Notes under the pieces: model-generated
What the model was told of the DNA's origin: nothing
Databases searched by the model: none
Seen by the model: only the letters and a program-made list of their open reading frames with translations
Program-made: the position numbers and the translations under genes
Assembly (NCBI GenBank): GCA_023145975.1
Contig: JAGLCZ010000499.1
Coordinates: 1-10,452, forward strand
DNA from: Candidatus Hydrogenedentota bacterium
Lineage (GTDB): Bacteria > Hydrogenedentota > Hydrogenedentia > Hydrogenedentales > CAITNO01
Direction: 5' to 3'
DNA: 10,452 nucleotides
In this document: in pieces, positions 1 to 7,103 of the stretch
Position numbering within the stretch: position 1 is the stretch's first letter
Layout: each line of letters opens with the position of its first letter

Positions 1-1506
1 AACTTCATCTGCATTACACAGGTCTATTTTATTAAACACGGTTACCATAGGTTTATTATCCAATTTCAGCGTTCGTATGGTCTCCAAAACTGTTTCCATT
101 TTATCAACAATGTCGGTACTGCTTGCATCTACTATATGCAACAGAACATCCGCCTCGTGTAATTCCTCAAAGGTTGTTCGGAATGCAGCAATAAGATCTT
201 TCGGAAGATTACGTATGAATCCTACGGTATCTGTTATGATGACTTCACGTTCTTTTGGAAAGCGAAGTCGCCGTGATACGGGATTCAGCGTTGCAAAGAG
301 AAAATCTTTTGCCACTACTTTACTGTTGGTAAGATTATTGAGCAGGGTTGATTTTCCCGCATTGGTGTACCCGACAACAGCGATGGTAGGCGTTCTTTTA
401 TCAGTACGAACCCTTCTTCGTAAGCGACGCTGTTTTCCTAATTTCCCGACCTCACGCTCCAGGCGTGCAACACGGTCTCGAGCACGCCGCCGATCTATTT
501 CCAGTCGCGTCTCACCGGGACCGCGTCCGCCAATGCCCCCTGTTAATCGTGATAATGCTGCCTGACGGATATTCAAAAGGGGTAAAAGATAACGTAATTG
601 CGCCAGTTCAACCTGCAGCTTTCCGTCACGGGTTACAGCATGTTGCGCAAAGATATCAAGTATTACCTGGGTTCGGTCCAATATTTTTAAATCAGTAAAC
701 TCCGATAGAAACCGTACCTGTGAAGGGGTAAGATCAAGGTCGAAAACCAGCATTTCCGCACCTTTTTGCATAGCCGTTATTAAGGCTGCCTGCATCTTAC
801 CGCGTCCCAGTACTAAACGGGGAGCAGGAGGACGACGCTGAATTATTTCATGGACGACATTAATACCGGCACTTTTGGAAAGTTCGTGTAATTCTGCCAT
901 CGAATCCTGGGACAGCGAGGAAGGTAATTTAGAAACGTGGATAAGAACAGCACGATCCCGGTTGTCATGGGCAACACGTGAACGCTGATTCCGCGAAAAC
1001 TCTTCTTCAAGCGCCCCGATAAACTCAAGAAAATCATCCTCAAGTTCCTGTACTGTTACAGGAGGCAATATTAGCCAGGGAGTTTCGGCGGCATTATCAG
1101 GAATAAGATGTGCAACCTGTAACTTTCCTGGAATTCCTTCTTCATTTACCGTAAGCGCGGCAACTAAGTCAAAACGAAGTAATGCCAAATCGGTCAAATC
1201 ATCTTCAGTGAGGGGTTCTGCTGCCAAGTGGGTATGTATCAAACGCAGTCCGCATAAGCGATTTCGACCACGTCTTTGTATATCCGGTAAAAAGAGACTG
1301 CGCGCATCTCCAACGACAACGGAACAAACACGTCCGCGTCGATCCAGCATAACGCCCACTTGCCGCTGAATTTCCGAGGAAATCGCCACAACTGCCCGAG
1401 CCAACTCCACGGAAACAATTACTTTTGCTTGTGCGGCTCGCTTTGAAAGTTTTTCTAAGGACTTGAGTTGAGCCGCTTTCAGTCCTTTGGTATTACCGGT
1501 AAGCAG
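1..1506 (-). CDS. hflX: Ribosome-associated GTPase HflX (3' end outside window)
   Basis: HflX is a GTPase that binds the 50S subunit and splits or rescues stalled ribosomes. I translated this region by hand: it is open for 502 codons from 1506 to the window edge, with no frameshift. An extra N-terminal domain (about residues 1-150), which I recall in some HflX proteins, precedes the HflX N-domain (about 160-300). The family signature GGIGGRGPGETRLE begins at residue 323. The GTPase domain shows G1 GYTNAGKS (379-386), G2 region LFATLNPVSRR (family usually LFATLDPTTR), G3 DTVGF (426-430) and G4 NKID (492-495). The last stretch, with G5, is missing because the window ends. It lies 81 bp downstream of the TIM-barrel gene and probably shares its promoter. 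No ATG, GTG or TTG lies between the in-frame TGA at 1510-1512 and the GTG at 1408-1410. The conserved GNTKGLKA segment lies between them, so I chose the CTG at 1504-1506, which sits 8 nt after AGGGAG. Identity is certain; the start is not. Confidence 0.93.
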   Translation of the reverse strand, partial: MLTGNTKGLKAAQLKSLEKLSKRAAQAKVIVSVELARAVVAISSEIQRQVGVMLDRRGRVCSVVVGDARSLFLPDIQRRGRNRLCGLRLIHTHLAAEPLTEDDLTDLALLRFDLVAALTVNEEGIPGKLQVAHLIPDNAAETPWLILPPVTVQELEDDFLEFIGALEEEFSRNQRSRVAHDNRDRAVLIHVSKLPSSLSQDSMAELHELSKSAGINVVHEIIQRRPPAPRLVLGRGKMQAALITAMQKGAEMLVFDLDLTPSQVRFLSEFTDLKILDRTQVILDIFAQHAVTRDGKLQVELAQLRYLLPLLNIRQAALSRLTGGIGGRGPGETRLEIDRRRARDRVARLEREVGKLGKQRRLRRRVRTDKRTPTIAVVGYTNAGKSTLLNNLTNSKVVAKDFLFATLNPVSRRLRFPKEREVIITDTVGFIRNLPKDLIAAFRTTFEELHEADVLLHIVDASSTDIVDKMETVLETIRTLKLDNKPMVTVFNKIDLCNADEV

Positions 1507-1514
1507 CGTTCAAT

Positions 1515-1520
1515 CTCCCT
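1515..1520 (-). promoter_or_regulatory. Shine-Dalgarno site placing hflX start at a CTG
   Basis: AGGGAG on the minus strand lies 8 nt before the CTG at 1504-1506. It lies inside a six-codon reading frame (ATG at 1528-1530 to TGA at 1510-1512) that is in phase with hflX. The spacing is ideal for CTG and too short for the out-of-frame TTG at 1511-1513. This is the main argument for a non-AUG start. Confidence 0.5.
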
Positions 1521-1587
1521 GACGATTCATAGGAACGGCATGTAATAGAGGAAAATGGCATTCCCGAATAAATAACTTCCTGGTACA

Positions 1588-2568
1588 TTATCCCTGCATC
1601 ATTACGCGTCTTATAATCCGTTGACTTTCTGTCGCATCCAAGCTGCGCTGAGCTTTCCGCAATTCTGCGACATCCAATTTTTCAAGCTTCTTCCAAAGAA
1701 TTGCCAGATTACCAATGGCAATTTGCAAGGCATGAGTAGGCTCAATTCGTTGGGGGATGATATCAAGGGTGACAAAACCACGATGTTTAATCGTTTTTAG
1801 ATAAAATAGTGCTTCAAGGGTTTCCCATAAATGCAAGCTTCCAGGTATCATCATATCATCCCACATATTATAGGAATCACTCATATAAACCTGAAAAAGT
1901 TTACCAGCGCGATTAAGAAATGCAATGCTTTCTGCAGGATTTTCTCCGGCCATCAATGCATGAGAAAAGTTGATGGCAACCCCAACATTTTTCATGGCAA
2001 TTTCCTGACACATGGATAAGGCTTTACCCACAGAGGAAATAGTCAAATGTTTGCGGGGATCGCGGGGTTTATATGCTACTGAAATATTTACATCTGGTGA
2101 TGCAAACTTTGCAATAGTTTTGATGGAGGAAATAATTGTATTCCAATGAACGGAATAATCAACATGAAAAGGATAGTCAAAACCATCGGTATATAAACGC
2201 AACGTTACTTCACTGGTGCCTAATGCGCGTGCAATTTCAACGGCTTTTCTACCTTCGTCAATAGCTGCATTACGTGTTTTTTGATGCTGTTGTGCAAATC
2301 CGGCAAGACTAAAACGCCTGGAATGACTTAGTACCGTTGTCACCGCACTGCATACCAAACCGTTTTCCTTCAATAACCGTTTTGCTTCTTTTACCGGCAT
2401 ATCAGAATTTATATCAGTTTGACGCAGTTCAACCCCTTTTATACCTTTTAATTTCGCGATAGTTGGAATTACTTCCTGTAGGCGTGGTGCTTCCCGATAA
2501 CCTTCAGAACAAAAACGGTCTTGCACATTAGAATATACCCACAATCCAGTAGCTAATTTCAAACTCAT
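1588..2568 (-). CDS. Xylose-isomerase-like TIM-barrel protein (sugar isomerase/epimerase family)
   Basis: The protein has 326 residues and is a single TIM barrel of the AP-endonuclease-2/xylose isomerase-like superfamily. Recognisable family blocks, numbered from the chosen start, are DGFDYPFHVDY (about 128-138), AYKPRDPRKH (165-174), NFSHALMAGENPAES (200-214), SDSYNMWDD (230-238), PGSLHLWETLE (about 242-252) and LDIIP (268-272). Relatives isomerise or epimerise keto/aldo sugars using a divalent metal. As I recall the family, the corresponding blocks read EYKPxEPR and LDFGHA, so a glutamate and an aspartate metal ligand appear replaced here by A165 and N200. His203, Asp231 and Asp269 remain. 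Catalysis may therefore be altered or lost. I chose the second ATG (2566-2568) because AAGGAG at 2577-2582 is 8 nt upstream; the ATG at 2572-2574 would leave only 2 nt. It is the first gene after the promoter at 2749-2777, followed by hflX. Substrate unknown. Confidence 0.8.
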   Translation of the reverse strand: MSLKLATGLWVYSNVQDRFCSEGYREAPRLQEVIPTIAKLKGIKGVELRQTDINSDMPVKEAKRLLKENGLVCSAVTTVLSHSRRFSLAGFAQQHQKTRNAAIDEGRKAVEIARALGTSEVTLRLYTDGFDYPFHVDYSVHWNTIISSIKTIAKFASPDVNISVAYKPRDPRKHLTISSVGKALSMCQEIAMKNVGVAINFSHALMAGENPAESIAFLNRAGKLFQVYMSDSYNMWDDMMIPGSLHLWETLEALFYLKTIKHRGFVTLDIIPQRIEPTHALQIAIGNLAILWKKLEKLDVAELRKAQRSLDATESQRIIRRVMMQG

Positions 2569-2742
2569 AACCATATCTCCTTAAACAAGTGTTACTATTT
2601 CAAGCAGTTAATAAATAGAGATGACAAGAAGCTCAATTCGAATCTATGCGGGAACCATTGAGGAAATTCGCCCGCCAGCACACTGGTTTCATTAAATTTA
2701 CAGTAAAGAATACCTGCGTTAACCAGTACTTCCTGTTGTAAG
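2569..2742 (-). other. Long 5' leader with inverted repeats, no gene recognised
   Basis: This is the predicted untranslated leader between the promoter and the TIM-barrel gene. Most of the 2569-2947 gap is accounted for by this leader, the promoter and the gnd terminator; 2778-2887 is AT-rich with nothing recognisable. Within the leader, ACTGGTT (2721-2727) can pair with AACCAGT (2682-2688), and GCGGG can pair with CCCGC around 2650-2676. A 19-codon ORF (2633-2692) lacks a Shine-Dalgarno site. I recognise no known riboswitch consensus. It may be a structured regulatory leader or only a long UTR. Confidence 0.4.
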
Positions 2743-2748
2743 GACAGT

Positions 2749-2777
2749 AGTATATACTAATTTTTCCAAAATGTCAA
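2749..2777 (-). promoter_or_regulatory. Strong sigma70-type promoter for the TIM-barrel gene and hflX
   Basis: On the minus strand, TTGACA (2772-2777) is followed by a 17-nt spacer and TATACT (2749-2754). This is a perfect -35, a -10 one base from TATAAT, and the ideal spacing. Transcription should begin near 2742, giving a 5' leader of about 170 nt before the start codon at 2568. The AT-rich stretch upstream (2778-2830) could act as an UP element. Confidence 0.82.
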
Positions 2778-2887
2778 TACCCTTCTTTTATAATAAGTAT
2801 TATGATATATCTTGTGTATTGTGATGTTGCCTATTTTCTGATAACAGCTTTTTGTTTTGTAGAAAAAGATTTTTTCTAAAATATTGC

Positions 2888-2927
2888 AAAAAAAAAAGCA
2901 GACAGACTATACAACAGTCTGTCTGCT
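2888..2927 (-). terminator. Rho-independent terminator of the gnd transcript
   Basis: The 12-bp perfect stem AGCAGACAGACT/AGTCTGTCTGCT has a 7-nt loop. On the minus strand it is followed at once by a run of about nine T residues (A-run at 2888-2896 on plus). It starts about 20 nt after the gnd stop codon. There is no T-run on the plus side, so it works in one direction only and ends the pdxB-larA-pfp-gnd run. Confidence 0.95.
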
Positions 2928-2947
2928 CTAAAATAGAAGAAAAATAA

Positions 2948-4399
2948 TCAAACAATATAGGTTGAAGCAGCAGTATCTCCTCCCCGTCCCGTCCAATTGG
3001 TATGAAAAAACTCGCCGCGCTCCTTGTCCACCCGTTCATAAGTATGTGCGCCAAAATAATCACGCTGCGCTTGGAGTAGATTTGCCGGAAGACGTTCACT
3101 TCGATAGCCATCAAAGAAATTTAGTGCCGATGCAAGTGCAGGAATTGGAATCCCCATTTCAACGGCTTTACCAACTACACGCCGCCAGGCAGCCTGATTT
3201 TTTTGTACAATATCAGCGAAAAAAGGATCAATCAATAGGTTTTCGAGTTTAGGGTTTTGGTCAAAGGCCTCTTTAATTTTTTCCAAAAAAACGGAACGAA
3301 TAATACATCCGCCACGCCACATAAGTGCTATCCCCCCATAATTCAGATTCCAGCCGTAAGAATTAGCTGCTGCCTGCATCAATTGGTATCCCTGTGCATA
3401 AGAAATTATTTTCGACGCATATAGTGCCTGTCGCAGATCCTCTACAAATGCCTTTTTGTCACCCGCAAAAGATTTCACATCTCCTTTGAGTATTTGTGAA
3501 GCACGAACTCGTTCTTCTTTGATGGCACTCAAACAACGTGCGAAAACAGCCTCCCCTATCAGAGTAAGGGGTTGTCCCTCATCCAGAGCAGCAATGCCCG
3601 TCCATTTCCCTGTTCCCTTTTGTCCAGCAGTATCCAAAATCAAATCAATGACTTCATTACCCTCTTTATCTTTATATCCCAAAATATCGCGTGTAATTTC
3701 AATGAGGTAAGAATCCAATTCTCCTGTATTCCACTCAGTAAATACTTCATGCATCTCGGTATTGGACATGCCAAGTCCAGCTTTCATCAGTTGATAGATT
3801 TCGCAAATCATCTGCATGTCACCGTATTCAATACCATTATGCACCATCTTTACAAAGTGACCGGCACCGCCTTCGCCTACCCAGTCACAACAGGCTTCGC
3901 CAGTATCGGTCTTTGCACAAATACTCTGAAAGATATTTTTTACTTCAGGCCAGGCACTGGGAGTACCACCAGGCATCATGGATGGACCAAGCAGGGCTCC
4001 TTCTTCTCCACCGGACACCCCGGTTCCAATATATCGAAACCCTTTTTCTTCCACATATTGCGTTCGCCGAATAGTATCTGGAAAATGGCTGTTTCCTCCA
4101 TCAATAATGATATCGCCCGGATCAAGATGGGGCAGCAGTTTTTCGATAAAATCATCTACGGCCGCACCCGCCTTAACAAGTAACATGACTTTTCTGGGAT
4201 GTTTGAGCGATGAACAGAGTTCTTCTATACTATGACAAGCGATAAAGTTTTTACCTGCGCCTTTACCGCTGATAAACTTATCCACTTTCTCCACCGTGCG
4301 ATTGTACACTGCAACGCCGAACCCTTTACTCTCCATGTTTAACACAAGGTTTTCACCCATAACAGCAAGTCCAATAAGCCCAATATCCATCTGTTCCAT
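2948..4399 (-). CDS. gnd: 6-phosphogluconate dehydrogenase (decarboxylating)
   Basis: This cytoplasmic enzyme oxidatively decarboxylates 6-phosphogluconate to ribulose 5-phosphate, usually with NADP, in the oxidative pentose phosphate pathway. The 483-residue protein is full length. The nucleotide-binding GLAVMGENL is at 10-18, with NRT at 33-35, as expected for NADP binding. GGNSHFPDT (101-109), GVSGGEEGA (127-135), and HFVKMVHNGIEYGD (181-194, with catalytic Lys184 and Glu191 by family alignment) follow. Later blocks are TAGQKGTGKWT, LWRGGCIIRS and, near the C terminus, QRDYFGAHTYER followed by FHTNW. I placed the start at 4397-4399 because GAAGGAG (4408-4414) is 8 nt upstream; an in-phase ATG 45 nt earlier has no such site and adds residues foreign to the family. 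It lies 66 bp after the phosphofructokinase gene and is last before the terminator. Confidence 0.97.
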   Translation of the reverse strand: MEQMDIGLIGLAVMGENLVLNMESKGFGVAVYNRTVEKVDKFISGKGAGKNFIACHSIEELCSSLKHPRKVMLLVKAGAAVDDFIEKLLPHLDPGDIIIDGGNSHFPDTIRRTQYVEEKGFRYIGTGVSGGEEGALLGPSMMPGGTPSAWPEVKNIFQSICAKTDTGEACCDWVGEGGAGHFVKMVHNGIEYGDMQMICEIYQLMKAGLGMSNTEMHEVFTEWNTGELDSYLIEITRDILGYKDKEGNEVIDLILDTAGQKGTGKWTGIAALDEGQPLTLIGEAVFARCLSAIKEERVRASQILKGDVKSFAGDKKAFVEDLRQALYASKIISYAQGYQLMQAAANSYGWNLNYGGIALMWRGGCIIRSVFLEKIKEAFDQNPKLENLLIDPFFADIVQKNQAAWRRVVGKAVEMGIPIPALASALNFFDGYRSERLPANLLQAQRDYFGAHTYERVDKERGEFFHTNWTGRGGDTAASTYIV

Positions 4400-4465
4400 T
4401 ATCTTTACTCCTTCAATGTTATGCGTACTTTTATGATGTAACACAATTCTATATTATCGTTTGAT

Positions 4466-5755
4466 TTATTTTATGCGAAGTGCCTGCAACACATAATCGG
4501 TCAGTTTTTTTTCTGCATAAATAGGATTAAAACGAGTTAGACGCTGCCGTCCATTCACGACTGGAACACTTGGCCAGTCTTCCCCAACAAGCGGTTTGGC
4601 ATATGCGACAAATTCATCTGTAACATCAATTCTATTTTCTGCAATCCACTCCTGTGGAAACATGCGTTCAGAATTAGCAACGGCTTCCAGAGGAGCCTTG
4701 TCATACCGTACATTATAAATAGGACCGGGTTCACGGAGAATGGTGGACATCCATCCGTTTTCCTTGGATACGGCAATCAGGACGGCCTGCTGTCCAACTT
4801 TATAGGCCTCATCCAAATCAACGATGGAAGCGTAGGCTATGGTGGCACGCTGGTCCGTACCGGGTACTTGTCCTCGCGCTTTCCCGGGAACGGGCAAGCC
4901 GTTTGTATTCAACAGATTGACCACTTTCTGGGCGACTGTCATTTGAGAAGAACCAAAACTTGTATGCCCAAAGCTGTCCTTTACTTCACCCAGTTCACCT
5001 GCATCAAAGCCCTCACTGACTACCACAACACAACGTCCGTCACATCGCAGTTGTTCATTTACATTAGCACAAAGCTGCTCGGGCGATACCTTTGACTCTG
5101 CCATGTAAATTTGGAGAGGCATCTCACGGTTTGGATCTGCAAGACGTGCTGCAGCAGGAATAAATCCAATTTTACGTCCCATGGCCTGCAACACTAAAAC
5201 CGGATCAGCAGGACATGATCCCGCATTTTCTTCGTTGGCATTCTGAACCACTCCCATCCAATAGCGTGCAACACTCCCATACCCAGGCGTGTGATCAATC
5301 AACTTAAACTCAGAGTCACCAACATCATTGTCTATTGTTTTGGGAACGCCCACTGCAACTAAATCCAGCCCCTGATCATTAGCAAGTTTGGCAACTTTGT
5401 TCGCTGTATCCATCGAATCATTGCCGCCATTATAAAAAAAGTATCCAATATCATGTGCCTTAAATACATCCATGATCCGTTGAAAATCTTCCTGCTGGGT
5501 CTCCTTGATTTTATACCGGCATGTGCCGATGGCACCCGCAGCAGGCGTATATCGAAGCAAGGCAATTTCTTCGTCATCCTGGGCTGAAAGGTTTAACAGC
5601 TCTTCCTTTAATACCCCTTCGATGCCATGCCAACCGGCATAGACTGTACCGAAAGTTTCAGGAAACTGTTTGCAGGCTTCCACAATGCCGCGAAGAGAGC
5701 TATTAATAACAGGACTTGGACCACCTGATTGCGCTACGATGACATTTCTGGGCAT
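4466..5755 (-). CDS. pfp: Pyrophosphate-type 6-phosphofructokinase
   Basis: The enzyme phosphorylates fructose 6-phosphate to fructose 1,6-bisphosphate in glycolysis; PPi-dependent forms are reversible. The protein has 429 residues. SGGPSPVINSS (10-20) is the phosphate-donor loop. GGNDSMD (110-116) carries Asp where ATP-using enzymes have the second Gly of GGDGS, and PKTIDND (138-144) carries the Lys typical of PPi users. Asp142 is the expected catalytic base. MGRKIGFIPAAARLA is the sugar-phosphate binding helix. Together these point to PPi rather than ATP, though motif-based donor assignment is not infallible. AAGGAG at 5763-5768 is 7 nt from the ATG, which fixes the start. The gap to the LarA-family gene upstream is 26 bp, so cotranscription is very likely; gnd follows after 66 bp. 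Confidence 0.93.
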   Translation of the reverse strand: MPRNVIVAQSGGPSPVINSSLRGIVEACKQFPETFGTVYAGWHGIEGVLKEELLNLSAQDDEEIALLRYTPAAGAIGTCRYKIKETQQEDFQRIMDVFKAHDIGYFFYNGGNDSMDTANKVAKLANDQGLDLVAVGVPKTIDNDVGDSEFKLIDHTPGYGSVARYWMGVVQNANEENAGSCPADPVLVLQAMGRKIGFIPAAARLADPNREMPLQIYMAESKVSPEQLCANVNEQLRCDGRCVVVVSEGFDAGELGEVKDSFGHTSFGSSQMTVAQKVVNLLNTNGLPVPGKARGQVPGTDQRATIAYASIVDLDEAYKVGQQAVLIAVSKENGWMSTILREPGPIYNVRYDKAPLEAVANSERMFPQEWIAENRIDVTDEFVAYAKPLVGEDWPSVPVVNGRQRLTRFNPIYAEKKLTDYVLQALRIK

Positions 5756-5781
5756 ATATTTTCTCCTTAAGAATAGAATTA

Positions 5782-7041
5782 TTAATTGCCATAGGTAGTA
5801 AGACGATGCAGGATTTCCCCGGCATTTTCCACCAGCAATATTCCTTCGTCCTCTCGGTTACGCCAATTATCAGGATTAATATGGTCTGGATTTCGATAAC
5901 CAAGATTGATGGCACTGCATTCTGTCTCGGATATACCTGTAGCAAGCGTAACTTGCACACGTGCTTTTTCTATCCCTTCCTCAAAGGTACCCATACCACG
6001 AACATGCGTTGAATGCGCAAGAATCCCACCGGGAATTTCTTCAAATTTTTCCATTTGCTTTAAGAAATAATCGCGTACATGATAGCCTATTTTGGCAATG
6101 GTATCCCCATGGGTAAAACTGACTTCGTTTATATGCTTCCCGTAGATAATTAGTTCACCGCCGTCCGCCACAACAGGTTCAAGTTTATACATGCATTTTC
6201 CTGCCACCCAAAGGTCATCATACATGGGCGGTGCCATAGCCAGAATGCTCTTGAACGGCTTTTTCTTGTAGACAATATGGGTTTGAGCACTCACATCAGC
6301 AGCTTCATTCCAAGCGGATTCGGGAGTACCAAAGAAGATCGCTTTGGTCTTTTTTCCCACGACCGTCAAGGCAAAGCACTGTTTCTCCACCTGGATCATG
6401 GCAGCAGCTCTATTCACAATTTCACGCACGGGCGTAGATTTTGTACCATTGATAGCATAGTTCGTGATCAGCGCCCCTAACCAATGGAATAAATTTAGAA
6501 TTTCCGCTCCTGATACCCCCGGGTAAAAGTATTTGTTGCCGCCACTGAACCCAACTACTTCATGGGGAAACACAGGTCCAACAACACAAACCAGATCATA
6601 TTCAAGAACACGTTTATTTATAGTTACCCGAACCGACTGACGCAGTAATCCATTTGAGATGTCTTCAATTTCATCGGCACTGATTTCCCCGATACAGACA
6701 AGTGCCTTTGGATTTTGCCATTCATGATTAAAAACCCCAACTTTTCTATATTTTCCATTCCGTTCTTCTTTGGATATCCCAAGATGTTTATGGATCATTT
6801 TCTCAGTCATTGCAGGGTGGGTTCCCAAGGCAATAAGGTAATCCATCTTTTCTACGCGATCCTGTAATGCATCAAAAAGGGCGCGAAACATCTGCGGCAT
6901 GGGCATACTGCGTGTTTGGTCGGGAATAATAAATAATACACGCTTTCCATCTACCGGCATCTTATTGGCTGCCTCTGCCACAAAAGTGTGTAGATCGTTA
7001 TCTGTTAGGGAGCCATTCGGATCTATTTTTTTTATTACCAT
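5782..7041 (-). CDS. larA: LarA-family nickel-pincer 2-hydroxyacid racemase homologue
   Basis: LarA (DUF2088 family) racemises lactate using the nickel pincer nucleotide cofactor; relatives act on other 2-hydroxyacids. The protein has 419 residues, typical for the family. Key positions match Lactobacillus LarA in identity and spacing: PDQTR (Asp41, Arg44), GTH (His75), PHEVVGFSGGNK (His160, Lys170, the lysine that carries the cofactor) and NLFHWLG (His186). The His-Lys-His spacing of 10 and 16 equals that of LarA positions 174, 184 and 200 as I recall them. No larB, larC or larE lies in this window, so cofactor synthesis must be encoded elsewhere. The start at 7039-7041 has only a weak GAG upstream; GAGG lies 13 nt away. 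It sits 62 bp after pdxB and 26 bp before pfp. The substrate cannot be told from sequence; lactate is only one possibility, so the symbol denotes family rather than proven function. Confidence 0.85.
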   Translation of the reverse strand: MVIKKIDPNGSLTDNDLHTFVAEAANKMPVDGKRVLFIIPDQTRSMPMPQMFRALFDALQDRVEKMDYLIALGTHPAMTEKMIHKHLGISKEERNGKYRKVGVFNHEWQNPKALVCIGEISADEIEDISNGLLRQSVRVTINKRVLEYDLVCVVGPVFPHEVVGFSGGNKYFYPGVSGAEILNLFHWLGALITNYAINGTKSTPVREIVNRAAAMIQVEKQCFALTVVGKKTKAIFFGTPESAWNEAADVSAQTHIVYKKKPFKSILAMAPPMYDDLWVAGKCMYKLEPVVADGGELIIYGKHINEVSFTHGDTIAKIGYHVRDYFLKQMEKFEEIPGGILAHSTHVRGMGTFEEGIEKARVQVTLATGISETECSAINLGYRNPDHINPDNWRNREDEGILLVENAGEILHRLTTYGN

Positions 7042-7103
7042 GGTACTCGTTAAACCTCATACTAAAGGTGTTGGATTATTTTTTTATAACGGATCGCCTG
7101 CAC

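Noticed and set aside
77..698. Plus-strand open frames opposite hflX
   Set aside because: They lie antisense to a verified HflX reading frame with conserved motifs, have no ribosome sites, and encode low-complexity Arg/Ser-rich or unrecognisable proteins.
1510..1512. TGA read as an amino acid (alternative code) at the hflX N terminus
   Set aside because: gnd ends with TGA followed at once by a terminator, and the other genes need no TGA read-through.
2633..2692. 19-codon ORF in the leader of the TIM-barrel gene, as a possible leader peptide
   Set aside because: No Shine-Dalgarno site precedes its ATG and the peptide shows no run of one amino acid typical of attenuators.
3572..4183. 203-codon plus-strand open frame opposite gnd
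   Set aside because: It is a shadow of the highly conserved gnd frame with no recognisable domain or ribosome site.
4400..4444. 15-codon N-terminal extension of gnd
   Set aside because: It spans the strong GAAGGAG site that belongs to the ATG at 4399, and adds residues before the normal Gnd N terminus.
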